Assembly (NCBI RefSeq): GCF_000315055.1 | Contig: NZ_BAER01000115.1 | Span: 1 to 64,000, forward strand | Length of the DNA stretch: 64,000 nt | Reading direction: 5' to 3' | From: Paraglaciecola polaris LMG 21857 | GTDB taxonomy: Bacteria > Pseudomonadota > Gammaproteobacteria > Enterobacterales > Alteromonadaceae | The notes under the pieces: generated by a model | Database searches by the model: none | Told to the model about the DNA's origin: nothing | The model's input: the letters and a program-made list of their open reading frames with translations, nothing else | Shown: positions 9,545 to 19,634 of the stretch, one piece after another | Numbering within the stretch: position 1 is the stretch's first letter | Layout of the letters: every line of letters starts with the position of its first letter | Program-made: the position numbers and the translations under genes

Positions 9545-12321
9545 TAGTTAGCTCCCTGAATAAAGCGAATGGGGATCGTTTGGTCTTGGGTTAAAAACCT
9601 CGTATGCTGCGCCTGCTTTTGGGCTTCTTGGGTTCCCGTCAAGTTTGCTAACTGGGCGCGATATGCCTGAGTCTGTTCCTGGGTCGCCAGAATTAGCGCG
9701 TCGCAATGCGTCAACGGGAAGTATTGGTCGGCCGGTGCGTAGATCAATAGGCTGCTTTTTGGAACTTGGCTGCTAATTACCACCTGAAAAAGTAAGGGGT
9801 TGTCGTCACAACTGACCAATTGGCCAGCTTGCAATTTCAGGCTCTGTGCTTGGGCGGCACTCATGACGATTTGCGCCTGCACTTTAAGTTGAGCGATGGG
9901 TAGGGCGTGTAAGCTCAAACTGTCACTGCCAAACACTTTTTGCATGGGCAATAACTGCCACTTGGCTTTATTGACCTTTGACCAATCCATTTGCCAGTTA
10001 ACCCATTGCTTGCTTGGGTTTGCAGAGATACACAGCACGCCTTTTTGCGCCGTAAGCGGACCATTAAGATATTCGTCTTTAAACTTGTGGTTTGATTGAT
10101 TCGAATTCCAGCCAGGCGACCAGCTGTATGCCAAGGGTTGCTCACCTTTATCTCCGGCAATGGTACCTTCCATGCTCTGCTTATACGGCGCAAGGCTCTC
10201 TGCAAAGGGCTTTGGTTCATGTACAGTTTGATTCGCTAACATTGCTGTGCGGCCACTGGTTCTTGGTGTCTGTAGTGCCATTTGCCCATGGGGATCTGAC
10301 AGCCAGTGAGCGACTAGCTGGGGATAATGCAGGCAAATATTATCTCTTAGTTGGCCCAAGTTCGTCATATTGCCCAGCGCATGCCCAGTGAGTTTGCCGA
10401 TATTAACAAGCCACTGCCAGCCAGGCATGCATTGTCCAGATGGCTTGGTTGCAGGAATATGCGACTGAATTAACCCTTGATAATTGAGCTGAGAGCCACT
10501 GCTTTCACTGAAGGTTGAAAGCGGCAAGGTGAGTTCATTTTTATGCCCAGCCCTGAGCTGTGTTAAACGTACTAGGTGGTTGGCGCTCGCGCCCAGCTTG
10601 GTTAATTGCTCATTGAATGGGGCTTGAGTGTGGTCCAGCACCATCAAGTTGCATGTATTATGTGTCAGTCTTTGTGCAAGTTGTTGCCCACTGAGTCCAC
10701 CTTGCTGTGCCAGCAGACCCAAGCCTAGGGTATTTGTTTCCGGAGGAACGATGCACAGCATGCTTTCATCATGTTCTGGCTTGAGCTGGGCCAATGCGTT
10801 ACGAATATTATTTGCTGCTGCTAACAGTGCCGGATGACCCGCAGACCAGCCCGTGATGATCAACGGTTGCTTGGCATTTTTAAGGATCTGCGCCAGTTGT
10901 TGGATTTGGGGATCTACTTTGTGTGCCTTGGGAGAAGGGGCCTGCCCACTAAGCAAATTCGCCAGCATAAATCCCTGCTCTGCTGCGTGTTTGGGGTCGC
11001 ACAGCACCTTGATAGTGGCTAGTTCACTTAAGGTGCTCGTACCATAACCAAAATAAGCCAGAGGTACCGGGTTATGCGGAGCAAGGGCGCGTACCGCCGC
11101 GTCTTGCCAAGCCGGGACGCGCAGTTTTTCAGCTTGTTCCCGGGCATTATTTAGCAAAGCTTGACGAATGGATAAGGCAATGCGCGGGGCGCTATTGTTG
11201 ACGTCTTCTCCCAATATTACGATAGCATCAGCCTGTTCCATTTGCGCTAAACTGGCTTGGGGCCACTGCTGTAAAATCGTCATATGACGGGACAGTAAGT
11301 CTTCTTGCTGCGGATCTAAGGCGGGACAAAAGTTTTCAGGGCCAACTAATTGCTGTAGGCAAAAATTATCTTCTAGGCTGGCTTGACTACTACCAATACC
11401 CAGCCAAGGGTTTTTATCCTTGAGCAAGGTGATTAAGTCAGCGTCTCGCCAATCTGTTTTTTTGCCGTGTAGGTATATGTCCCGTTGGCGTTGTTCACTG
11501 TTCACAAAGCCAAAGCCAAAACGTCCTCGGTCACACAAAAAATAACTGTTTAGGTGTGCGTTAAAGCGATTGGTTACGCGTCGAACTGAGCCGTAGCGTT
11601 CAGATACACTGGTGTTGCAACCCACCGCACAGTGCTGGCAGATTGAAGGGGCCGATTGTAAATCCCATTTACGGCTGTAATGGTCGCCAAAAGGTTTGTC
11701 AGTGAAGACTCCGGTAGGGCAAACTTCGACTAAATTTCCGGCGAATTCGCTTTGCAGCGTGCCATCGCTTTGGCGGCCAAAATACACATGGTTTTTCGAT
11801 GCTTGAGCACTGAGATCAGTACCCCCAGCATAGTCTTTATAGAACCGTTCACAGCGATAACAGGTAATGCAGCGATTCATTTCATGTTTAATCAAGGGAC
11901 CAAGTTGCTGATTTTCAAAGGTAGTCTTTTTGCCTTTGTAGTGTCTTACACTATGCCCTGTCATCACCGTCATATCTTGTAAATGACACTCGCCACCTTC
12001 GGCACATACCGGACAATCATGGGGGTGATGAGTCATAAGCGCGCCAATCACCTGTTCACGAAATTCTTGTTCCGCTGGTTGTTGCATACTAACGCGCATT
12101 CCATCAGAAACCGGTGTCATACAGGCGACAATCAGGCGGCCGCGGTTATCATTTTCATCTTGATATTGTGTCATGGCGCACTGCCGACACGCCCCCACAG
12201 CCCCCATGGCTGGATGCCAGCAAAAGTAGGGTAGGTCCATTTTTAATGACAGACAGGCCTGTAATAGGTTCTGGCCATCACGAACTGTGTACTGCTGATT
12301 GTCGACAAATATTTTAGCCAT
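9544..12321 (-). CDS. nuoG: NADH-quinone oxidoreductase subunit G
   Basis: The large iron-sulfur subunit of the peripheral arm, 925 residues (E. coli about 908). The N-terminal 2Fe-2S ferredoxin domain shows CWHPAMGAVGACRQC; HDCPVCAEGGECHLQDM follows with His/Cys ligands, then CITCYRCERFY and the CQHCAVGCN cluster typical of enzymes with the extra N7 centre. The rest is a degenerate molybdopterin-oxidoreductase fold. It lies 3 bases after nuoF. The C-terminal half is divergent, as is usual for this subunit. Confidence 0.96.
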   Translation of the reverse strand: MAKIFVDNQQYTVRDGQNLLQACLSLKMDLPYFCWHPAMGAVGACRQCAMTQYQDENDNRGRLIVACMTPVSDGMRVSMQQPAEQEFREQVIGALMTHHPHDCPVCAEGGECHLQDMTVMTGHSVRHYKGKKTTFENQQLGPLIKHEMNRCITCYRCERFYKDYAGGTDLSAQASKNHVYFGRQSDGTLQSEFAGNLVEVCPTGVFTDKPFGDHYSRKWDLQSAPSICQHCAVGCNTSVSERYGSVRRVTNRFNAHLNSYFLCDRGRFGFGFVNSEQRQRDIYLHGKKTDWRDADLITLLKDKNPWLGIGSSQASLEDNFCLQQLVGPENFCPALDPQQEDLLSRHMTILQQWPQASLAQMEQADAIVILGEDVNNSAPRIALSIRQALLNNAREQAEKLRVPAWQDAAVRALAPHNPVPLAYFGYGTSTLSELATIKVLCDPKHAAEQGFMLANLLSGQAPSPKAHKVDPQIQQLAQILKNAKQPLIITGWSAGHPALLAAANNIRNALAQLKPEHDESMLCIVPPETNTLGLGLLAQQGGLSGQQLAQRLTHNTCNLMVLDHTQAPFNEQLTKLGASANHLVRLTQLRAGHKNELTLPLSTFSESSGSQLNYQGLIQSHIPATKPSGQCMPGWQWLVNIGKLTGHALGNMTNLGQLRDNICLHYPQLVAHWLSDPHGQMALQTPRTSGRTAMLANQTVHEPKPFAESLAPYKQSMEGTIAGDKGEQPLAYSWSPGWNSNQSNHKFKDEYLNGPLTAQKGVLCISANPSKQWVNWQMDWSKVNKAKWQLLPMQKVFGSDSLSLHALPIAQLKVQAQIVMSAAQAQSLKLQAGQLVSCDDNPLLFQVVISSQVPKSSLLIYAPADQYFPLTHCDALILATQEQTQAYRAQLANLTGTQEAQKQAQHTRFLTQDQTIPIRFIQGAN

Positions 12322-12324
12322 AAA

Positions 12325-13605
12325 TTACTGTCGGTGAGGACACCCCTTGTGGTCAATATGTTGTTGAAAATCATCGGCGAAGTACTTCATACCACTGCGT
12401 AGTGGCTCAACCGCTCCCGGTGCAAGTGCACAGAAGGTTTTACCTATCCACATAAAACCGCACAGTTGTTGTAACGTATCCATGTCGTCTTGATTGCCAT
12501 GCCCGCTTTCGATACGGGTTAATATTTCCACCGCCCAAGGCAGGCCGTCTCGACAGGGGGTGCACCAACCACAAGATTCCTGAGCAAAAAACTGTAATAA
12601 ATTAAGGATCATGCCCACGGGACAATGTTGATCGTCCAAGGCGATAATCAAGCCGGTGCCCATGCGACTGCCTGCTTTGGCAATGGCGTCATATTCCATG
12701 GGTAAATCCAAATGTTCTGGCATGAGGAAGTCCGTTGAGGCTCCGCCGGGTAACCATCCTCTTAGTGTCAGACCATCTTGCATGCCACCGGCTAATTGAA
12801 ATATCTCTCTGGCTGGCGTGCCCATAGGCAATTCCCATAAACCGGCATTTTTGACTTTGCCGCTAATACCATAAATTTTACTGCCACTATCCGTGCCGGC
12901 AGTCAATTGGGTATACCAGTGCGAACCGTGTTTTAAGATGCTCGGCAAATTACATAAGGTTTCGCAATTGTTGACTATGGTTGGTCGCCCAAAAAGGCCC
13001 ACGACTTGCGGAAAAGGAGGTTTAGCGCGAGGAGTGGCACGCTTGCCTTCAAGTGCATTGATTAAGGCGGTTTCTTCACCGCAAATATAACGTCCTGCGC
13101 TCGTGTGAAGATGTAACTTAAGTGTGTAAGGTGTCCCTTTTATGTTTTCACCCAGCCAGCCAGCAGCGTAGGCTTCTTCTATGGCCTGGTGCAAGCGAGT
13201 GGCGCATAAGCGGTATTCACCGCGTAGGAAAATATAGGCGACATCTGCACCTATGGCGTAGGCAGCGATCAACATACCTTCGATGAGTAGGTGAGGGGCA
13301 CCTTCCATCAACCAGCGATCTTTAAAGGTACCCGGCTCCATTTCATCGGCGTTACAGACTAAGTATTTATGCTCAGGCGCATTTTCGCCCATGGGCACAA
13401 AACTCCATTTCATGCCAGTAGAAAAACCTGCTCCCCCTCGACCTTTTAAATTCGAATCTGTGACTTGTTGCTGCACTTCTTGGGGGGATATTTTGAGTGC
13501 ATTTGAGAAACCTTGGTAGCCACCTGTACTTTGATAAGCGCTTAGATTTTGCGGATTTTCCACGTCTAGGTGTGTGCTCAGCGGACGGTCTGTAGGGTTA
13601 TTCAT
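12325..13605 (-). CDS. nuoF: NADH-quinone oxidoreductase subunit F (NADH/FMN-binding)
   Basis: A 426-residue subunit that oxidises NADH and holds FMN and cluster N3. The NADH-binding loop GRGGAGFSTGMKW is visible near residues 55-67, as is the N3 ligand motif ESCGWCTPCR near residue 345. Its ATG lies within the last bases of nuoE (8-base overlap), so the two are probably translated together. Confidence 0.97.
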   Translation of the reverse strand: MNNPTDRPLSTHLDVENPQNLSAYQSTGGYQGFSNALKISPQEVQQQVTDSNLKGRGGAGFSTGMKWSFVPMGENAPEHKYLVCNADEMEPGTFKDRWLMEGAPHLLIEGMLIAAYAIGADVAYIFLRGEYRLCATRLHQAIEEAYAAGWLGENIKGTPYTLKLHLHTSAGRYICGEETALINALEGKRATPRAKPPFPQVVGLFGRPTIVNNCETLCNLPSILKHGSHWYTQLTAGTDSGSKIYGISGKVKNAGLWELPMGTPAREIFQLAGGMQDGLTLRGWLPGGASTDFLMPEHLDLPMEYDAIAKAGSRMGTGLIIALDDQHCPVGMILNLLQFFAQESCGWCTPCRDGLPWAVEILTRIESGHGNQDDMDTLQQLCGFMWIGKTFCALAPGAVEPLRSGMKYFADDFQQHIDHKGCPHRQ

Positions 13606-14143
13606 TTTTGCCTCCGCCCAAGCTTTGTAGCAGTTTGTCTATACTGGCTATATCCAAGTTCTCTATCAGTTCGCCGTCTAACATTAAGGCGGGGGCCTTG
13701 TTACAGCAACCCAGACAAACATTGGGTAATAGGGTGATATTTCCATCACTGGTGGTTTGGCCAAATTCTACGTTTAAGGTGTTGCGCAGATGGTCGGCAA
13801 TCGTCTGAAAGTCATTTAACCAACAACTAATACTGTTGCACAAATGGATCACATGTTGGCCGACGGGCTGGCGATAAATCAAGTTATAGAAGGTGGCGAT
13901 CCCTTCCAGTGCAGTGGCTGACATACAGAGCATATCAGCGATGGCGTATAAGCTTTCATCGCTTATCCAGCGACGTTCGCGCTGGACAATTTGCAGCGCA
14001 TCAATCGCGGCGGCAGGACGACTTTCATATAAGGCGCACTCGTGCTCAATGGCATCAATTTCCGATTGGCTGAGTACTTGACGGTAATCGACGGTTTGCT
14101 CAGCGTACGCTTGGACTTGCTTGATCGGTATTACTTTACTCAT
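13598..14143 (-). CDS. nuoE: NADH-quinone oxidoreductase subunit E (2Fe-2S)
   Basis: A 181-residue thioredoxin-like subunit carrying 2Fe-2S cluster N1a; partner of NuoF. Ligand motifs are CNSISC (two Cys) and CLGCC (two Cys) in the C-terminal domain. It is slightly longer than E. coli NuoE (166) because of extra N-terminal residues. The ATG overlaps the nuoCD stop by 4 bases. Confidence 0.96.
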   Translation of the reverse strand: MSKVIPIKQVQAYAEQTVDYRQVLSQSEIDAIEHECALYESRPAAAIDALQIVQRERRWISDESLYAIADMLCMSATALEGIATFYNLIYRQPVGQHVIHLCNSISCWLNDFQTIADHLRNTLNVEFGQTTSDGNITLLPNVCLGCCNKAPALMLDGELIENLDIASIDKLLQSLGGGKNE

Positions 14144-15894
14144 CGGTCTACGTCCGCCATCACAAAATCTATGCTGCCAATGGTGGCAATTAAATCCGCG
14201 ATCATCTGGCCTTTGGCCATCACAGGTATCATCTGTAAATGTGGGAAAGAGGGGGTACGAATACGGGTACGATAACTCATGGTACTGGCATCACTGGTGA
14301 GGTAATAAGCATTGCTGCCTTTGGTTGCCTCCACTTCCATCATGGCTTCCCCGGCAGGAATGACCGGCCCCCAGCTAACCCCTAAAAAATGGGGGATCAA
14401 GGTGTCTATATCTTGCATCGTGCGTTCTTTTGGTGGGGGAGTGGTCAGCACGTGATCGGCTTTATAAGGTCCTTCTGGCATATGTTGCACACATTGGCGA
14501 ATGATCCGCATGCTCTGGCGGATTTCAGCCACCCGCACCGCGCAGCGATCATAGCTGTCGCCACGAGTGCCAAGGGGGACGTCAAAATCGAAATTTTCAT
14601 AACCGCAATAAGGACGTTTTTTACGTAGATCCCAGTCGAAACCGGTTGCTCTAAGTCCGGGACCCGTTACCCCCCATTCGATGGCTGTGGCAGTATCATA
14701 AGCCCCTATGCCCACAGCGCGTTTTTTGACCAGACTGTTTTGCATTACCATCTGGTCGTAGTCGGCCATTCGGGCTGGCATATAGTCAAGCCATTCGGTG
14801 ATCATCTTGTCCCAGCCCTTAGGTAAGTCAGCGGCTAGACCGCCAATTCTGAACCAAGCTGGGTGCATGCGGGCGCCAGTGATAGCCTCGACAATGGCAA
14901 ACAGTTTTTCTCGGTCGACGAACATATAAAAAATAGGCGACAGTGAACCAATATCTTGAGCGAAGGTGCCATAAAACAAGAGGTGGCTGAGGATCCTAAA
15001 TATCTCTGCCATCATCACTCTGATGACCTTTACCCGCTCAGGCACCTCGATACCAGCGAGTTTTTCTATGGCCATCACATAGGGCAGGTTATTCATTACC
15101 CCGCCCAAGTAATCAATGCGATCTGTGTACGGTATGTAAGAATGCCAGCTTTGGCGCTCCCCCATTTTTTCAGCGCCGCGATGGTGATAACCGATATCCG
15201 GTATGGCCTCGACAATCTCTTCACCGTCCAGTTGTAGCATGATGCGGAAAACGCCATGCACACTGGGGTGATTGGGTCCTAAATTGAGCCACATGAATTC
15301 GTCGGGAGCGCCCTGGGGGGTTAATCCCCAATCGGCGGGGTTAAATTTCAGTGCTTGCTGTTCTATATCTCGCAAGTCGTCAGACAAACTGTACTCACCC
15401 ATTTCCGTGGCGCGGGCAGGATGGGTTTTACATAAGGGGTGGCCCAGCCAAGTGGTAGGCATCATGATGCGGCGCAGGCACGGGTGTCCGTCAAATTTAA
15501 TCCCAAACAAATCCCATACTTCACGTTCGTACCAGTTGGCATTAGGCCAAATCGACGTCACACTGGCCAATGCTTTGTTATTTTGGTCTAGGGCGACCTT
15601 AATACGCACATCTTGATTGCGCTCGTAGGAACGTAATAGATAAACCACCGTAAAATCTTGGCGCTGGGGGAGGACCATATGTTGGCGAGTAGTTTCGTCG
15701 ATAGCAGTCAAATCGAACAGGAAGGTAAAAGGCTTATCCAGTTTGTAGCGAGCGGCATCGCACAAGGTTAATAGGTCTTTTTTAGCTACCCAAAAGGTCG
15801 GAATTTGATCCGCAGTGGTCTCTGTCAGTAGCACGGAATTCGCCAACCAGGGCTGTAGTTCGCTGAGTAAATCTGGTGTCGATACTTGCTGCAT
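14140..15894 (-). CDS. nuoC: NADH-quinone oxidoreductase fused subunit C/D
   Basis: A single 584-residue chain joining the 30-kDa (NuoC) domain, residues about 1-180 with [17 protein letters not shown], to the 49-kDa (NuoD) domain, which starts near [17 protein letters not shown]. The fusion is characteristic of enterobacterial-type complex I (also called nuoCD). The D part lines the quinone site; [13 protein letters not shown] holds the quinone-site His. It lies 2 bases after nuoB. Confidence 0.97.
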   Translation of the reverse strand: MQQVSTPDLLSELQPWLANSVLLTETTADQIPTFWVAKKDLLTLCDAARYKLDKPFTFLFDLTAIDETTRQHMVLPQRQDFTVVYLLRSYERNQDVRIKVALDQNNKALASVTSIWPNANWYEREVWDLFGIKFDGHPCLRRIMMPTTWLGHPLCKTHPARATEMGEYSLSDDLRDIEQQALKFNPADWGLTPQGAPDEFMWLNLGPNHPSVHGVFRIMLQLDGEEIVEAIPDIGYHHRGAEKMGERQSWHSYIPYTDRIDYLGGVMNNLPYVMAIEKLAGIEVPERVKVIRVMMAEIFRILSHLLFYGTFAQDIGSLSPIFYMFVDREKLFAIVEAITGARMHPAWFRIGGLAADLPKGWDKMITEWLDYMPARMADYDQMVMQNSLVKKRAVGIGAYDTATAIEWGVTGPGLRATGFDWDLRKKRPYCGYENFDFDVPLGTRGDSYDRCAVRVAEIRQSMRIIRQCVQHMPEGPYKADHVLTTPPPKERTMQDIDTLIPHFLGVSWGPVIPAGEAMMEVEATKGSNAYYLTSDASTMSYRTRIRTPSFPHLQMIPVMAKGQMIADLIATIGSIDFVMADVDR

Positions 15895-15896
15895 AT

Positions 15897-16541
15897 CTAC
15901 ACTCTATCCGGCGGAGTGAGATCCCGAGCGCGCATGCGTTCACTATTATGAATGTCTCGCTGACTCGGTTTTTCAATTTGGCTGACGTGGTTGTCATCGC
16001 CAATTACCCAGCTAATAGGACGTTGCTCACGACCGATGGACTCTTGCAACAAGAGTAAGCCTTGCATTAATGCCTCTGGGCGGGGCGGGCAGCCAGGAAC
16101 ATAAACATCAACAGGCAGAATTTTGTCGACCCCTTGTACCACAGAATAAATGTCGTACATGCCGCCGGAATTGGCACAAGAGCCCATAGATATGACCCAT
16201 TTCGGCTCTAACAGTTGGTCATATAGATGTTTAACGACTGGGGCCATTTTTCGAAACACAGTGCCTGATATAACAATCAGGTCTGCTTCTCTAGGAGTGG
16301 CGCGAATCACTTCGGCGCCAAAACGGGCGATGTCATGGCGGGCGGTAAAACTGGTGGCCATTTCCACATAACAACAAGACAAACCGAAGTTGAAAGGCCA
16401 GATAGAATTTTTGCGACCCCAATTGATCATGTTGTTAAGACTGGTAAAAATGACATTCTTTTTTACCGCTTGCTGAACTTGCTCATCTAAAACAGGGATC
16501 TGTTGCTGAGCGGTGTTTGGATCACTGAGATTCCAATCCAT
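15897..16541 (-). CDS. nuoB: NADH-quinone oxidoreductase subunit B (cluster N2)
   Basis: A 214-residue subunit that carries the terminal 4Fe-4S cluster N2 and donates electrons to quinone. Ligand motifs are GLSCCYVEM (the tandem Cys pair), [12 protein letters not shown] and [13 protein letters not shown]. The C-terminal tail beyond the core is variable in the family. It overlaps the nuoA stop by one base. Confidence 0.97.
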   Translation of the reverse strand: MDWNLSDPNTAQQQIPVLDEQVQQAVKKNVIFTSLNNMINWGRKNSIWPFNFGLSCCYVEMATSFTARHDIARFGAEVIRATPREADLIVISGTVFRKMAPVVKHLYDQLLEPKWVISMGSCANSGGMYDIYSVVQGVDKILPVDVYVPGCPPRPEALMQGLLLLQESIGREQRPISWVIGDDNHVSQIEKPSQRDIHNSERMRARDLTPPDRV

Positions 16542-16930
16542 TAATTTTGCTCCGGCAGGTGTCGTTTACGAATATTTAGCGCGCCAATACGCCACAAATA
16601 AACTAAAGCAATCAAGAGTATGAGTATAAATACCAAGGCCTCGATAAAACCGGTCACGCCCACCTGTTCAAAGGAAATGGCCCAAGCAAATAGGAACAAG
16701 GTTTCTAAATCGAAGATGACAAAGAAAATAGCGTATAGAAAAAAGTGATTGGCAAATTTCACCCGAGCATTACCGAGAGGTAATATTCCGGATTCATAGG
16801 GTAGGTGAGTAGAATGACCGCGTGTTCTTGGCCCCAATATTGTCGAGACGAGCATCACTCCCCCCAGCAATACTAACGTAAAGGCAAAATACAGCAGTAT
16901 TGGCCACAATTCGACCAGTGCTTGCTCCAT
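16541..16930 (-). CDS. nuoA: NADH-quinone oxidoreductase subunit A
   Basis: First gene of the operon. A 129-residue membrane subunit with three helices; the conserved [19 protein letters not shown]-type segment is present, with the acidic pair DLE on TM2. E. coli NuoA is 147 residues; the difference is in the N-terminus. A GGGGGAACTGGT leader precedes the ATG. Confidence 0.96.
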   Translation of the reverse strand: MEQALVELWPILLYFAFTLVLLGGVMLVSTILGPRTRGHSTHLPYESGILPLGNARVKFANHFFLYAIFFVIFDLETLFLFAWAISFEQVGVTGFIEALVFILILLIALVYLWRIGALNIRKRHLPEQN

Positions 16931-17023
16931 ACCAGTTCCCCCAAATTAAACAGTAGTTACGGTCATAAATGCCGTATTACCTCTTTGGACTGATCCTCTA
17001 CAACGTCCGTTGAGGTTGTACTA

Positions 17024-17053
17024 AAAATAACCAAAAATATTCTTGTTCGTCAA
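17024..17053 (-). promoter_or_regulatory. nuoA: Candidate promoter of the nuo operon
   Basis: On the minus strand TTGACG (17048-17053) is followed after 18 bases by TATTTT (17024-17029). The predicted start lies about 90 bases before nuoA. The leader between them contains overlapping small inverted repeats at 16995-17020 (TACAAC/GTTGTA with a 10-base loop, and CAACG/CGTTG with a 2-base loop), which could be a regulator site or a leader hairpin. Confidence 0.4.
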
Positions 17054-17126
17054 ATAAATAAACATTGTCATAATAGGAAAATGCTCCCTAGGCGTTACTA
17101 GGAAAGACTTTCAACCATTAAATTTT

Positions 17127-17585
17127 TTACATATCCAGCATTGAATATATGTCGATGGAAAGACGTTTTTTCTCTTCAATCATATGTAGATGCAAATGCT
17201 CAAATAACTCCTGCACTTGTTGGCAGTCGACTGCGTCCACCATTTCTTGGTATAGATCACAGAAATAATTATCAAGGTCGGTAGCAATGGCTTCCACTTG
17301 TGAACTGGTGATTGAGCGGGTAACAAATTTATTAGCGAATAAATCGTCTACACCATGTTCGTGGTCAAATTGAAAATACGTATTGAGGATTTTGGCAGGG
17401 GCTTTTTGAATATAGCCAAGCATAGACGTACACAATTCTGCTTCGTGTTTGGCCAGTGTGGCCAGCAGCATTTTAACCCGTTCGTTGTCGGCTTGAAAGG
17501 CTAAGTCTTGATAAAATGTGCTTGCCCGGGCATGTAATTGCTGATTATGTTGCAATAATTCACGCACTTGAGAAAAGTTACTCAT
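17127..17585 (-). CDS. Conserved hypothetical protein, probable ferritin-like four-helix bundle
   Basis: Not recognised as a named family. The 152-residue protein is almost entirely helical and rich in Glu and His, with ExxxH-type spacings (LAKHEAELC, FDHEHGVDDL, LFEHLHLHMIEEKKR) like those of ferritin-like or hemerythrin-like bundles. Metal binding is inference. The start at 17585 (MSNFSQVREL) is preferred because AGGAAAA lies 8 bases upstream; the frame could extend 12 codons further. It is monocistronic and faces away from the LysR gene. Confidence 0.6.
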   Translation of the reverse strand: MSNFSQVRELLQHNQQLHARASTFYQDLAFQADNERVKMLLATLAKHEAELCTSMLGYIQKAPAKILNTYFQFDHEHGVDDLFANKFVTRSITSSQVEAIATDLDNYFCDLYQEMVDAVDCQQVQELFEHLHLHMIEEKKRLSIDIYSMLDM

Positions 17586-18042
17586 TGATAGTTTTCCTGT
17601 TCCAGAATCCGCAATGATCATGTTTTCAAATGTTCCAACTTTTGCTGACTAGCTGGTTAACACATTTTTAACATAGCGCAATAATTGTTCAGAAGATACT
17701 GAAAGTTAGGATGTTTTCAATATTGAAAAATTTATTTTTATTTTAACGTCTTGGGTTATAGGCACCCCTAGTATGGCTTACTGGCATTTATCTCTGGGGG
17801 AGTTTGCCCAATGCTTCATGCTCATATCGCAATGCAAAGACTTACTGCATAGGACGTCATTGGAAAACGTTTGCGGACTAGCAAAATCAATTTACTCGTG
17901 AGACTAAGCAACGGCATATTCACTCACAACGACGATAATATATTTGTGATAGGTTAGGTAAATCAGGGATATTTTGTGTGCAAAGTTCGAGGTGTTGCTG
18001 GCGTAAATAGCTGTGGTATCTAAACGGCTTGTGGGCGCGTAT
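17586..18042. other. 457-bp intergenic region with a 16-bp perfect palindrome
   Basis: No credible gene; the open frame at 17904-18143 mostly shadows the LysR gene. The notable element is TTTTCAATATTGAAAA at 17714-17729, a perfect palindrome about 130 bases upstream of the four-helix protein gene and followed by an AT-rich tract. It could be a regulator site for that gene. The rest shows nothing recognisable. Confidence 0.4.
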
Positions 18043-18924
18043 TTATACCTTTGCTTGCAGCAGCGTCTGTATTTTGTCCGCCACGTAGCGCACACGTTGG
18101 CTTTGCGAGACCTGTGTGTGGCGACAAAGATATAAGGTTTCACTAACCGGATGGGCTAAAGTATGAATACGAATTTTGGCTTGCTTGGCAAAGGCTTTTG
18201 CCGCATGTAATGGTAAAACACTGAAACCAAAACCTCTGCTAACGGGCTCTAAAATGAGACTAATTTGATTAGAAAACCCTCTCTCTTGAAACTGTTCTGG
18301 ATGTTCAAATTGAAGAAAATTCGCCCGCAACAAAGCCTGACAATGATGATGTCCATCTGGATGAGAGATAAAACCCAACCTCTGTAAAACCGGCCAATTA
18401 ATATCTGCAATACGGTTGTCAGTTACCAATACGAGCGCCTCTTGGGCGATAGCTTGAGTGAATACATCTGGGAGCGTACTGGGCTGGGTCGTAATACCTA
18501 GGTCAAAATGCCGTTGACTCACGTCACGTTCAATACTCTTATTTGGTGCAAATGAATGCATTACGCTCAATTTAGGGTGTTGCTGTTGTAAATCGAGTAA
18601 AAACGGGTACAAGGTTAACCCCACGCTGCCAGGCGTAGCGATGCGCACGCGTCCGCTATGGGGATCATCTTGCTTGATATTCTGCTCAAGTAATTCAGTT
18701 GCTTGTAATAATTTTCGACCATCTCGATGAAGCGCTACACCTGCGTCGGTCAAAGTAAAGGATTTACCTACTCGAATGAGCAACGGAGTAGCCAATTGCT
18801 GTTCAAGTTTTTTGATCTGCTGACTCACACCTGATTGCGTCATAAACAAAGCGTGGGCGGTTTGGGTGAAGTGTCCCAAATCAGCCAGAGTACAAAAGGT
18901 TTTTAACCAGACGGTGTTAATCAT
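18043..18924 (-). CDS. LysR-family transcriptional regulator
   Basis: A 293-residue LysR-type regulator. The N-terminal winged HTH covers residues about 3-62 (FTQTAHALFMTQSGVSQQIKKLEQQL), followed by a periplasmic-binding-like effector domain. It is transcribed away from the VOC-family gene, with 166 bases between them, so that gene is its likeliest target. An inverted repeat in the gap (18998-19018) fits a LysR T-N11-A box. Effector unknown. Confidence 0.93.
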   Translation of the reverse strand: MINTVWLKTFCTLADLGHFTQTAHALFMTQSGVSQQIKKLEQQLATPLLIRVGKSFTLTDAGVALHRDGRKLLQATELLEQNIKQDDPHSGRVRIATPGSVGLTLYPFLLDLQQQHPKLSVMHSFAPNKSIERDVSQRHFDLGITTQPSTLPDVFTQAIAQEALVLVTDNRIADINWPVLQRLGFISHPDGHHHCQALLRANFLQFEHPEQFQERGFSNQISLILEPVSRGFGFSVLPLHAAKAFAKQAKIRIHTLAHPVSETLYLCRHTQVSQSQRVRYVADKIQTLLQAKV

Positions 18925-18997
18925 TACAAGTCGTACTCATTTTCATTCCAAATCATAATTTTTCATACTTTATCATAGCGGGTACAGTAGCGTCACT

Positions 18998-19018
18998 TGA
19001 TTGATGAGGCATCAATCA
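18998..19018. promoter_or_regulatory. 9-bp inverted repeat with LysR-box geometry
   Basis: TGATTGATG and CATCAATCA form a perfect 9-bp dyad around AGG, between the divergent LysR and VOC genes. T at 19002 and A at 19014 are separated by 11 bases, the T-N11-A core of LysR sites. It lies about 70-90 bases from both start codons, as expected for a shared operator. The regulator match is inferred from position. Confidence 0.55.
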
Positions 19019-19090
19019 TTCCGGCAATTCAGTCTCCCATTGACCGAATAAAGCCAAAATTTAGCTGACAAATTATTAAGGAGTGACATC

Positions 19091-19591
19091 ATGACTACCC
19101 CGTATCCACGTACTTTTTCCCACATAGGCATTTCTGTACCCGATGTAGAAAAAGCGGTTGAGTTTTACACCCAAGTCCTTGGTTGGTACTTGATTATGCA
19201 ACCAACTGAAATCATTGAGGACAAAAGCCCCATCGGAGAAATGTGCACCGATGTATTTGGCGCCAATTGGAATAAATTTAAGATAGCGCACCTGTCCACG
19301 GGCGACCGAGTGGGTGTGGAAATCTTCGAGTTCGCTAATCAGAAAGACCCAGAAGATAATTTTGAGTACTGGAAAACCGGCGTTTTTCACTTTTGTGTGC
19401 AAGATCCCAATCTGGAAGAACTCGCAGATGCGATTGTCGCTGCCGGTGGCAAGAAACGCATGGCCAAACCGCGTTATTATTACCCGGGTGAAAAACCATA
19501 CCGCATGATTTATATGGAAGACCCTTTTGGCAATATTTTAGAAATTTATAGCCACAGTTATGAACTAACGTATGCTGCAGGCGCCTACTAA
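19091..19591 (+). CDS. VOC/glyoxalase-bleomycin-resistance family protein
   Basis: A 166-residue single vicinal-oxygen-chelate protein. It opens with FSHIGISVPDVEKAVEFYTQVLGW and ends with the MEDPFGNILEIYSHS motif whose Glu is a typical metal ligand. Such proteins act as lyases, dioxygenases or isomerases on small metabolites; the substrate cannot be told here. A strong AAGGAG lies 8 bases before the ATG. It is probably under the divergent LysR gene. Confidence 0.85.
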   Translation: MTTPYPRTFSHIGISVPDVEKAVEFYTQVLGWYLIMQPTEIIEDKSPIGEMCTDVFGANWNKFKIAHLSTGDRVGVEIFEFANQKDPEDNFEYWKTGVFHFCVQDPNLEELADAIVAAGGKKRMAKPRYYYPGEKPYRMIYMEDPFGNILEIYSHSYELTYAAGAY

Positions 19592-19599
19592 ATCTTGTC

Positions 19600-19634
19600 G
19601 AGTAACCCTTTTAATAATGATAAACGGGTTACTC
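19600..19634. terminator. Inverted repeat between convergent VOC and LysR genes
   Basis: GAGTAACCC (19600-19608) pairs with GGGTTACTC (19626-19634), 9 bp with a 17-base AT-rich loop. It sits between the VOC stop and the end of the converging LysR gene, overlapping that gene's last codons. No good U-tract follows on either strand, so it is at best a weak bidirectional terminator. Confidence 0.4.

Noticed and set aside
17904-18143. 79-codon minus-strand frame
   Set aside because: Overlaps the LysR 3' end in another frame, with no ribosome site or family resemblance.
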